Below, piece by piece: positions 1-5,082 of a stretch of 5,082 nucleotides of DNA. Within the stretch, counting starts at the first letter, position 1. Every line of letters begins with the position of its first letter. Source of the DNA: Candidatus Aminicenantota bacterium (GTDB lineage Bacteria > Acidobacteriota > Aminicenantia > Aminicenantales > Aminicenantaceae); NCBI GenBank assembly GCA_030673995.1, contig DAOUYU010000135.1, positions 1-5,082 of the forward strand, written 5' to 3'. The notes under the pieces are model-generated. The model was not told the DNA's origin and searched no databases. It saw nothing but the letters and a program-made list of their open reading frames with translations. Made by a program: the position numbers and the translations under genes.

Positions 1-12
1 AAGGAAGAAAAA

Positions 13-222
13 ATGGAAAATGAGATTATATTTCTTATCGAAGAATCTTCGGAGGAAGGTTATGAGGCAAAAGCACTCGGTCATTCTATTTATACGGAGG
101 CCAAAACTCTGAAAGAACTGAAGCAGGCCATAAAAGACGCAGTTCGATGCCATTTCGAGGAAGCTGATGCTCCAAAGATCATTCGACTACATTTAGTTAA
201 AGAGGAAGTTATCACCCTATGA
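13..222 (+). CDS. HicB-like antitoxin of a HicBA-type toxin-antitoxin locus
   Basis: This encodes a 69-residue acidic protein resembling the short HicB-like (UPF0150-type) antitoxins, which in intact loci bind and neutralise the HicA mRNA interferase. An N-terminal beta strand (residues 4-9, EIIFLI) leads into EEGYEAKALGHS, the family's usual ExGYxAxALG pattern. A helix follows (about residues 32-49, ending DAVRCHFEE) and then a last strand, IIRLHLVKEEVI (57-68). The length is normal for the short subclass, which has no separate C-terminal DNA-binding domain. The ATG at 13 is preceded by the purine-rich AAGGAAG at 1-7, a good Shine-Dalgarno. The stop overlaps the ATG of a truncated hicA frame. 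The promoter would lie off the left edge. Such proteins are sometimes mislabelled as 2-oxoisovalerate dehydrogenase subunits; nothing here supports an enzyme. The family assignment is from recalled similarity, without a search. Confidence 0.82.
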   Translation: MENEIIFLIEESSEEGYEAKALGHSIYTEAKTLKELKQAIKDAVRCHFEEADAPKIIRLHLVKEEVITL

Positions 223-266
223 GATTACCTAGGGATGTTAGTGGAGATGAACTTGGAATGAAATAA
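219..266 (+). pseudogene. Truncated HicA-like toxin remnant
   Basis: The ATG at 219-221 overlaps the antitoxin stop (ATGA), the usual coupling in hicBA pairs. The frame reads MRLPRDVSGDELGMK and then stops with TAA at 264-266. The first twelve residues match the conserved start of HicA-like proteins (M-R-[IL]-P-R-D-[IV]-S-G-x-E-L), which normally continue for about 70-80 residues through a GSH motif carrying the catalytic histidine and ending in a double-stranded-RNA-binding-like fold. All of that is missing, so no active toxin can be made. The bases after the stop may hold a few decayed codons of the missing part: the frame starting at 272 reads FITGTVGYLMT, faintly like a toxin's TRQxGSHIRL stretch. 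I cannot confirm that. The alternative, a chance 15-codon frame, is unlikely given the motif and the overlap. Confidence 0.75.
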
Positions 267-323
267 GGGTGTTTATTACAGGCACTGTCGGCTATTTGAT
301 GACTGTAGAATGCTTATATCTTT

Positions 324-1751
324 TCACCTAACATCGTATTTAATGAATGAAAAATAGGCTGCGGTGAAAAAAATCAGGTTAAAGATGATCAAGACCACAA
401 AAAACCGAATAGTCCCCCCGAACCTGTCCTTTAGCGCTTCCTGTTGATACTGAAATCTTGGCATGTCACTGACTTCAACCGGAGTATTCCACCAGTCAAC
501 AGTAGGATTTTTTTCCTGAAGGGAAGCCAATTTTTTCCTCGTATAAGCACCAAAAGCTCTCCACCATCCCTCTGCAATTCGGCTAAAATGACTTCTGCTC
601 CTTATTCCCGTGGAGGAAAGATCTGTCGCCAGATAAGTAAAATCTGAGAGAGGGGAGATCATTGAAATCCAAATAGCCAGTCTCTCCTGAGCTTCCTGCT
701 TTCTGCGCAGCTCTTTCTCTAATACACCAGCCTTATCACCTTGTATCCTGTTGGCTTCATCCCACGCTTTTCCAATCGCATCTCTCAATTCTTTGTATGC
801 CTTTCTGTAATCCGGGTCTTGGGCAACTCTTCTTTCTATTTCAGCATCCGAAAGTTTTTCGGCTAATACCGGATATTTCCTGTGCATCTCAAGCCTCTTT
901 TCTCCTGACAGTTTTCTTCCTAGATTATCTCTTTCTACATCGGTGATCATAGCTACTTCTCTATCAATCTTAATCCTTGACGGAGTTTGGGCAAAAAAAG
1001 AAGCAATATAGGGACTCAGATTGGGAATGATAAGAATGAAAAGAACCCAAACAAAAAGAGATGTCATGATAGAGGAAGAACTCGAATGGTGACGAGAGGA
1101 AATAAAGACTCCAAGGCAGTAAAAGAAGGTAAAATATAGAATTGAACCTAAGAGGATTAGAAAAAAAGCTCCCCAGTCTGCTCCTCTCCATAAAACTCTC
1201 GGATTTAAAAGAATGACAAGCAAGCCTATGATTATTGACAAAAGAAAAGGGATGAGAAGAGTCAAAGTTCCGCCGATTATTTTGCCAAGGATTATCTTTG
1301 ACCGGGAAAACCTATTGGAAAGCATCAATTTCAAAGTCCCGTCTTCTTTTTCTCCACTGATGGAATCGTAGGAAAAGAGTAAAGCTATTAAGCTTAAAAG
1401 GATAGTGACAATAAAAGTAAAATCTATCAATGGAAATATCACCGGTAGAGGATCATTATCAAATTCTTCGATATTACTGTCAGATGAGAGACCTCTTATA
1501 AGGGAATAAAAAGGGACAGGACGTTGTGAGGGTCTGACAACGTTGTTAATTCTGTTAAAATGAGCATAGTCTCCTAAATAATTCTCTATCTCTCTCTGCC
1601 TCTGGGAATACTCATCCAGTCTTTTTACATAATTATCAGTCAGAATAAAAACAGTGATCGTCACAATGACCAGAAGCAGTACAAAAGTAACCAAAAAGCG
1701 GAAAGAAAAAATATTGCTTAAAAGTTCCTTCTGAATAATTGTTTTCAACAT
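324..1751 (-). CDS. ABC-2 type transporter permease (fourth of the tandem set)
   Basis: This is an integral membrane subunit of an ABC transporter, NosY-like (COG1277/ABC2_membrane type), with unknown substrate. I chose the ATG at 1751 (475 residues) because AGGTGA lies five bases upstream and the resulting MLKTIIQKELLSN lines up with the N termini of its paralogues. A GTG at 1760 would add three residues and overlap the previous stop. Predicted segments are TM1 17-38, TM2 104-127, TM3 157-183, TM4 194-219, TM5 227-245 and TM6 450-471. The cytoplasmic motif EKEDGTLKLMLSN is at 134-146. A charged, probably helical extracytoplasmic domain (about 246-449) contains ISPLSDFTYLATDLSSTG (365-382) and PRFQY (431-435). 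The protein ends FIKYDVR. It is the last gene of the minus-strand operon and runs toward the convergent hicB/hicA locus. No ATP-binding motifs are present, so it depends on a separate ATPase. Confidence 0.88.
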   Translation of the reverse strand: MLKTIIQKELLSNIFSFRFLVTFVLLLVIVTITVFILTDNYVKRLDEYSQRQREIENYLGDYAHFNRINNVVRPSQRPVPFYSLIRGLSSDSNIEEFDNDPLPVIFPLIDFTFIVTILLSLIALLFSYDSISGEKEDGTLKLMLSNRFSRSKIILGKIIGGTLTLLIPFLLSIIIGLLVILLNPRVLWRGADWGAFFLILLGSILYFTFFYCLGVFISSRHHSSSSSIMTSLFVWVLFILIIPNLSPYIASFFAQTPSRIKIDREVAMITDVERDNLGRKLSGEKRLEMHRKYPVLAEKLSDAEIERRVAQDPDYRKAYKELRDAIGKAWDEANRIQGDKAGVLEKELRRKQEAQERLAIWISMISPLSDFTYLATDLSSTGIRSRSHFSRIAEGWWRAFGAYTRKKLASLQEKNPTVDWWNTPVEVSDMPRFQYQQEALKDRFGGTIRFFVVLIIFNLIFFTAAYFSFIKYDVR

Positions 1752-1756
1752 CTTAT

Positions 1757-1762
1757 TCACCT
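1757..1762 (-). promoter_or_regulatory. Shine-Dalgarno AGGTGA made from the previous gene's last codon and stop
   Basis: Read on the minus strand, the preceding permease ends GAT GTC AGG TGA, and AGGTGA is followed after five bases by ATG at 1751. This spacing favours the ATG over the GTG at 1760, which lies inside the same AGGTGA. The terminating ribosome is positioned to restart at once, so the two proteins are probably made in coupled amounts. Confidence 0.7.
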
Positions 1763-3001
1763 GACATCATATTTCACGAATGAAAAATAGCTTAATGCAA
1801 AAAAGAAAATATTAAAAAAGACCAGCCATGCTATATCAAATAAGGTCCCTTTGGCGAGAATTTGAGATAGAGATCTATACTGATAATTAAAGGGAGAATA
1901 TTCTGTCTTGCCAGAGACTATATCTAAGAAAGCGCTATTCTTATACCGAATGATATCGGTTTTAAAATGACCTTCTTCCCCTATCCCGGTTCCGGCAATT
2001 TCCGTTACAGCATAAATGAAACTTGCTACGGGGGAAATTCGGTTAATGTTTTTAGACAGACCGATCAAGCGGTTAAATTTGTTCCGGTAATCTTCCTCCA
2101 GCTTGTCTATTTCATTATGGATGGCTTGAAAACGAGAAACACCGGTTTCCTTGCCTTCTCTTCCCTCCATGATTCTCATAAGAACCTCTCTTGTCCATAT
2201 CTGTTCTTTTTTCTCGCTGAGAGCCCTGACTGAAGGGACATCCACCATCTGTCGGGCTAAAAGAGTGCCGAGGTTAGGAATAACAAATACAAACAAAGCC
2301 CAGATAAAAAGAAGAATCACAATCGAAGCTGCTGCTTTTTTTGTGATGGTGGAGATAAAAATGCCAAGGCTCAGAAAGAGCGCTATATAAACAAGAGTGA
2401 CAGCTAAAATGATAACGAATCTCATTAAATTTCCAGGAGAAAAATAAATATCAGGGTCAAAATTCAACAGAGCAAAGCCTAATAATGTAACCAGTAAAAA
2501 AGGAATCGAAAGACTGAGGAAGTTTCCTATCCATTTTCCAGCTAATATCTTAGCACGTGGTATTGAATTAGCAATCATTAAGCGCAATGTCCCCTGCTCC
2601 TTTTCTCGACTGATCTGGTCGAAGCCAAAAAGAAGAGCCACTAAAGAAAGAACAACTCTTACTATGTAAAGGAAATCAGGCGAAGGAAAAAAGGAAAAAA
2701 TGATGTTACCTGAAGCCTGACCGGCTCTTGCTTCAATTCCAATACGGCTCACTTCAAAAGACCTGGTCATAGCATCTTCCAGGCCATTGGCAAACATGGA
2801 TAAAGGATTAGGCGGAATGACGGCAATCGGCTCATTAGGTTTTGGCTTGATGATGTGGTAATCAGAAAGGCGCTGTTTATAATCCCGGTGCATGATGAAA
2901 AAGCTGGTAAAAATGAGGATTGAAGTCAGGAGGATGACGATGAAAAATTTATAGCTTACAAGGTTTGAAATTATTTCTTTTCTTACAACCGTTCCTATCA
3001 T
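1757..3001 (-). CDS. ABC-2 type transporter permease (third of the tandem set)
   Basis: This 414-residue membrane protein is a paralogue of both flanking genes and a NosY-like ABC-2 permease of unknown substrate. The N terminus MIGTVVRKEIISN matches the family's short amphipathic stretch before TM1 (17-37). A 70-residue extracytoplasmic loop contains DYKQRLSDY. TM2 is about 107-127, followed by the cytoplasmic motif EKEQGTLRLMIAN (133-145), then TM3 158-180, TM4 193-217 and TM5 225-244. The extracytoplasmic domain (about 245-387) carries ISPVASFIYAVTEIAGTG (322-339) and SPFNYQY (369-375). TM6 is about 388-410 and the terminus is KYDVR. Its TM5-TM6 domain, about 140 residues, is the shortest of the three complete paralogues. 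The ATG at 3001 has GGAG seven bases upstream (3009-3012). It follows a repeat-filled 188-base spacer, and its stop overlaps the signals of the next gene. The tail is nearly identical to the fourth permease's. Confidence 0.88.
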   Translation of the reverse strand: MIGTVVRKEIISNLVSYKFFIVILLTSILIFTSFFIMHRDYKQRLSDYHIIKPKPNEPIAVIPPNPLSMFANGLEDAMTRSFEVSRIGIEARAGQASGNIIFSFFPSPDFLYIVRVVLSLVALLFGFDQISREKEQGTLRLMIANSIPRAKILAGKWIGNFLSLSIPFLLVTLLGFALLNFDPDIYFSPGNLMRFVIILAVTLVYIALFLSLGIFISTITKKAAASIVILLFIWALFVFVIPNLGTLLARQMVDVPSVRALSEKKEQIWTREVLMRIMEGREGKETGVSRFQAIHNEIDKLEEDYRNKFNRLIGLSKNINRISPVASFIYAVTEIAGTGIGEEGHFKTDIIRYKNSAFLDIVSGKTEYSPFNYQYRSLSQILAKGTLFDIAWLVFFNIFFFALSYFSFVKYDVR

Positions 3002-3008
3002 TTTAAAA

Positions 3009-3012
3009 CTCC
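3009..3012 (-). promoter_or_regulatory. Shine-Dalgarno GGAG for the third permease
   Basis: GGAG is followed by TTTTAAA and then the ATG at 3001, a normal seven-base spacing. Unlike its sister genes, this site is intergenic and not built into the preceding reading frame, so this gene can be translated independently of the one before it. Confidence 0.65.
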
Positions 3013-3037
3013 ATTTTTCGCAATGACATTTTTCTTT

Positions 3038-3072
3038 CCATGAGCTATGAGCTTCTTCCTTAATCGCTTCTC
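3038..3072. repeat. Heptamer tract, first copy
   Basis: On the plus strand this breaks into five consecutive 7-base units: CCATGAG, CTATGAG, CTTCTTC, CTTAATC and a more divergent fifth. The first 22 bases (3038-3059) recur exactly at 3134-3155, and with one mismatch the match extends to 28 bases (3038-3065 against 3134-3161). It lies 37 bases upstream of the third permease's start codon, within its presumed leader. Confidence 0.75.
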
Positions 3073-3098
3073 AATAAGTGTGGGTAGTATAGTTCTGG

Positions 3099-3118
3099 AT
3101 TCCCGCTTCCGCGGGAAT
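3099..3118. repeat. 20-base palindromic repeat of the ATTCCC-N8-GGGAAT form
   Basis: The sequence ATTCCCGCTTCCGCGGGAAT is a perfect inverted repeat with 8-bp arms (3099-3106 and 3111-3118) and a four-base loop, TTCC. It fits the consensus of the neisserial dRS3 repeat (ATTCCC, eight bases, GGGAAT), and the same core with flanking CTGG and GACG is common between genes of many unrelated bacteria. No T run follows on either strand, so it does not look like a standard intrinsic terminator, although the RNA could still fold into a short stable hairpin. Shared form with dRS3 need not mean common descent. Confidence 0.75.
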
Positions 3119-3126
3119 GACGGTAG

Positions 3127-3189
3127 CTATGAGCCATGAGCTATGAGCTTCTTCCATAATCCTTACTCCTTAATCCTTAATCCTTCTAA
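3127..3189. repeat. Heptamer tract, second copy (nine 7-base units)
   Basis: Counting from 3127, the plus strand divides without a break into nine 7-base units, all starting with C: CTATGAG twice, CCATGAG once, CTTCTTC, CATAATC, CTTACTC, CTTAATC twice and a final CTTCTAA. The last unit ends exactly where the second permease's stop codon begins (3190). The second to fourth units repeat the start of the tract at 3038. This resembles the heptanucleotide short tandem repeats known from cyanobacteria and other genomes, but unit sequence varies along the tract, so slippage alone does not explain it. Confidence 0.75.
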
Positions 3190-4590
3190 TCATCGTACAT
3201 CGGCAAAAATAAAAGCCGAAAAAGCCAGAACCGCCAGAACAATATTCCACAGCATCAATACGGCAATATCAAACAGTGCATCTCTCAAGCTTAAGGCAAG
3301 TGAAGGCTGATTCTCCACAAAATGTGGGAAATCGGATTTATCCCCCCGGTACTCCTCAGGCATTGGGGAATTAATAGGCACTTTTTTTCCGTTAACAATA
3401 AATGTGGTGCTAAAACTCCAGGACGCTGTCCCCACCACTTTCCCGACTTTCTCCAGAATATAACGGTCATAAATAGTGGCGTAATTTCGGGCATTCTTGA
3501 GAAAATGTTCTTCCCGTTTGGTTCCGGTTTGAGCGATACTCTCAGAAGCATACTGGAACAGGGCCGTTGGAGATAGTCGAGACATGTTCTGCGCCATCGC
3601 AGCACGCTGTTTCATAGCATCATCATAGCTTTTGTAATGCTTGATCAAGTCTTCCTGGCCTTCATTAAAAGCACGGTCTGTCTCCTTCTTCGCCTCCTCT
3701 GCAGTCTTAATTTCACCCCTATTGACTCTCTCTTTGACTTCATTAATTTTCGCCCAGACCTGCTGATTTATCATCGGACCGATCTGTCTGGCGGTCTGGT
3801 ATTCGCTGGGCACTTTCGAGAATCTCCGGGATAAAATGCCGGATGTGTTGGGAATTATGACCGCAAAAAGAACCCATACGGCCAGAAGCATCAGCAGCAC
3901 TAACGAGGAACGGTGAATAAGCGACGAAACCAGCAGGGAGAGAAAGGCAAAGACGGATAGATAGACCAGAGAGAGGACAAGCATCATCAGGGTTCTTAAT
4001 AGATTGCCCAATGTCAGGATTTTCGGGACAAAAATCCCGATTATAACAAGGCTGAGGACAATCCCTGTCACCAGAGGAACAATCACCGTCAATAGAATGG
4101 AAGTGTATTTTGCCATGAGTAGGTTGACGCGCCCGATTGAGTTGGAAAGAACCAGACGCAGCGTCCCCTGCTCTTTTTCTCCCGAGATGGCTGTATAGCC
4201 CAAAAGTATGACATACAGACTGAAGATGGTTTTAATGATGAAGGACCAATCCAATTCCGGTATGACCGGCATCTTGAAATTGCGGGGACCGGATGGCATA
4301 GCATCCAGCACGCCTTTTGGCTTTAGCTCGTATCCGTTAGGACAGTATTTATCTCCGCCCTCGGCCATAAACAGTAACGGGCTTGGCTCTCTATAGAGAA
4401 TGGTTCGGACAGTGCTGGGATAAACCTTGGATACTCTCTGGTTATAAGCTGATATCTGCTGGCTGTATTTCTTGCCGGATACAAATCCATTGGCCAGAAA
4501 CAACACAACAACCACAGCCAGAAGCACCACAAACTGGATGCTCTGCATATAGTCCAGCAGTTCTTTCTTTATTATTGTTTTTGCTTCCAT
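3190..4590 (-). CDS. ABC-2 type transporter permease (second of the tandem set)
   Basis: This 466-residue NosY-like permease has unknown substrate. MEAKTIIKKELLDYM precedes TM1 (18-38), then comes KYSQQISAY, the counterpart of the paralogues' Y-[KV]-x-R-L-x-x-Y pattern. Its first extracytoplasmic loop (39-114) carries GGDKYCPNGYELKPKG (78-93), a cysteine-containing stretch the other two complete paralogues lack. TM2 is 115-134, the cytoplasmic motif EKEQGTLRLVLSN is at 138-150, TM3 164-188, TM4 199-223 and TM5 229-247. The extracytoplasmic domain (248-439) has a charged helical part (about 275-330), LSPTALFQYASESIAQTG (339-356) and a region around 385-430 ending FPHFVENQ, where the tyrosine of the PxFxY pattern is replaced by glutamate. 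TM6 is 440-462, ending FADVR. The ATG at 4590 has GAGGT six bases upstream, inside the preceding gene's end. Its last codons are CGA TGA rather than AGG plus stop. Spot counts suggest higher G+C than the two downstream permeases. Confidence 0.88.
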   Translation of the reverse strand: MEAKTIIKKELLDYMQSIQFVVLLAVVVVLFLANGFVSGKKYSQQISAYNQRVSKVYPSTVRTILYREPSPLLFMAEGGDKYCPNGYELKPKGVLDAMPSGPRNFKMPVIPELDWSFIIKTIFSLYVILLGYTAISGEKEQGTLRLVLSNSIGRVNLLMAKYTSILLTVIVPLVTGIVLSLVIIGIFVPKILTLGNLLRTLMMLVLSLVYLSVFAFLSLLVSSLIHRSSLVLLMLLAVWVLFAVIIPNTSGILSRRFSKVPSEYQTARQIGPMINQQVWAKINEVKERVNRGEIKTAEEAKKETDRAFNEGQEDLIKHYKSYDDAMKQRAAMAQNMSRLSPTALFQYASESIAQTGTKREEHFLKNARNYATIYDRYILEKVGKVVGTASWSFSTTFIVNGKKVPINSPMPEEYRGDKSDFPHFVENQPSLALSLRDALFDIAVLMLWNIVLAVLAFSAFIFADVR

Positions 4591-4594
4591 GATG

Positions 4595-5082
4595 CTACCT
4601 CACATCTTTTTTTAAAAAGGCAGTGTAGGCTAGAGCGAAAAATATGATGCTGAAGGCGAAAAGAAGGAGCATTTGCAGTAACGTCGCCGTAAAATCCTTC
4701 GTTACTGTTTCAGAAGAGTAAGTAAAATCAGGCAGTTTCTTTTTTCCATAAGTCTTTCTGTCCATGCGCCTTAACTTTGTCAGCTCAACGTGTTTCTGCC
4801 AGTGGCGGAAAACACCGTCCAGGAATCGATCATGCTCGGCCAAACCTGTGCGGGCCAGCCGGTTTGATACACTGTCATATGCCACTGCGGGTGAGAGGAT
4901 TGAGAAAGTCTGGGCTAATTCCATCTGCCGGGTTAACTTTTTACTGAACTCCCTGTCAACCTGATAATCTTTTTCTGCTTGTATAGAAGTCAATTCTATA
5001 TTTCTCACCGCAAGTTTGTTTGGCACGTTTTCCCTTTTTGCCACAAGATCATGGAATTCTTCTCTCACTCTTTTAAATTCTT
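4595..5082 (-). CDS. ABC-2 type transporter permease, C-terminal part (first of the tandem set, cut by the window edge)
   Basis: The frame is open to the right edge with no stop, so this is the 3' end of a longer gene: about 161 codons are visible, and the paralogues have 414-475. The GTG at 5068 is an internal valine, since the frame continues upstream of it (EFKR before V). Numbering from that valine, the visible part holds a charged stretch (1-55), ILSPAVAYDSVSNRLARTG (57-75), equivalent to the SPxxxFxY...TG motif of the other permeases, LPDFTYSSE (112-120), equivalent to their PxFxY motif, one membrane segment (about 129-151) and the terminus FLKKDVR. These match the second half of the TM5-TM6 extracytoplasmic domain plus TM6. 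The gene ends in TAG four bases before the next permease's ATG. The ATPase gene of the system may lie further upstream; this is inference. Confidence 0.85.
   Translation of the reverse strand, partial: EFKRVREEFHDLVAKRENVPNKLAVRNIELTSIQAEKDYQVDREFSKKLTRQMELAQTFSILSPAVAYDSVSNRLARTGLAEHDRFLDGVFRHWQKHVELTKLRRMDRKTYGKKKLPDFTYSSETVTKDFTATLLQMLLLFAFSIIFFALAYTAFLKKDVR
4597..4601 (-). promoter_or_regulatory. Shine-Dalgarno GAGGT inside the end of the preceding permease
   Basis: On the minus strand the upstream permease ends GAT GTG AGG TAG. GAGGT lies six bases before the ATG at 4590, so the coding end of one gene supplies the ribosome-binding site of the next. This fixes the start of the 466-residue permease and points to coupled translation. 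Confidence 0.7.

Larger units (their letters stand above)
3002..3189. other. Repeat-filled spacer inside the permease operon
   Basis: This 188-base gap separates the second and third permease genes, whereas the other two junctions are 4 bases or less. It contains no credible gene. Most of it is short repeats: a heptamer tract next to the upstream stop codon, a 20-base palindrome, and a second heptamer tract. The remainder next to the third permease's start carries its Shine-Dalgarno (GGAG, 3009-3012). I see no clear promoter with both -35 and -10 boxes, and no stem followed by a T run on either strand. The spacer looks like an insertion or an expansion of dispersed repeats into a once compact operon; that is inference. 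Confidence 0.7.

Noticed and set aside
267..323. Terminator between the convergent hicA remnant and the last permease
   Set aside because: The only stem found is ACAG-GCA-CTGT (278-288), four base pairs with no T run.
1967..2390. Plus-strand open frames of 79 and 88 codons within the third permease
   Set aside because: They are antisense to a well-supported membrane protein gene, overlap each other, and show no recognisable motif.
3086..3091. TATACT on the minus strand as a -10 box for the third permease
   Set aside because: No -35-like hexamer at 16-18 bases upstream, where the palindrome sits; a single hexamer match is weak evidence.
3099..3118. Palindrome as an intrinsic terminator after the second permease
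   Set aside because: The stem is strong, but neither strand has a T run after it; the minus strand continues CCAGAACTATACT.
3038..3161. A possible CRISPR array: exact 22-base repeats 96 bases apart
   Set aside because: Only two copies, a spacer far too long, the repeats are themselves made of heptamers, and no cas gene is present.
3002..3189. An insertion sequence or MITE in the spacer
   Set aside because: No terminal inverted repeats at its ends, no obvious target-site duplication and no transposase; the structure is internal repeats plus one small palindrome.
4595..5068. A short stand-alone gene starting at GTG 5068
   Set aside because: The frame stays open to the edge, no Shine-Dalgarno sits before 5068, and the content matches the internal C-terminal half of the paralogous permeases.

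Overview
The window looks like a bacterial chromosome segment with moderate to low G+C, probably from an uncultured or environmental lineage. No gene in it identifies the phylum. The features pointing that way are a degraded HicBA-type toxin-antitoxin locus, a tandem set of NosY-like (COG1277-type) ABC-2 permeases, and an intergenic block of short repeats of a kind scattered through many environmental bacterial genomes. The taxonomic reading is inference only.

Left end, plus strand (1-266): a complete small HicB-like antitoxin gene (13-222). Its stop overlaps, through ATGA, the start of a HicA-like toxin reading frame that keeps only the first dozen or so characteristic residues and ends at 264-266. 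The toxin is broken, so the antitoxin appears to be an orphan in this window. A convergent gap of 57 bases (267-323) follows, with no convincing terminator.

The rest, minus strand (5082 down to 324): four consecutive paralogous ABC-2 type permease genes in one direction. In order of transcription they are a 3'-terminal fragment running off the right edge (5082-4595), a 466-residue protein (4590-3190), a 414-residue protein (3001-1757) and a protein of about 475 residues (1751-324, with an alternative GTG start at 1760). The three complete ones share one plan: six predicted membrane segments, a cytoplasmic EKExGTLxLxxxN motif after segment 2, a large charged extracytoplasmic domain between segments 5 and 6 containing an SPxxxFxYxxxxxxxTG-like motif, a PxFxY-like motif before segment 6, and a C-terminal DVR. 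Two junctions are very tight (a 4-base gap, and adjacency or overlap), which suggests translational coupling. The AGG-plus-stop codons at the DVR terminus also serve as the Shine-Dalgarno of the next gene. No ATP-binding subunit is visible; it most likely lies beyond the right edge.

The only loose junction in the permease operon is a 188-base spacer (3002-3189). It is filled by a composite repeat: a tract of nine 7-base units directly abutting a stop codon, a 20-base perfect palindrome of the form ATTCCC-N8-GGGAAT, and a second heptamer tract sharing a 22-base exact repeat with the first. This block is the least explained part of the window.
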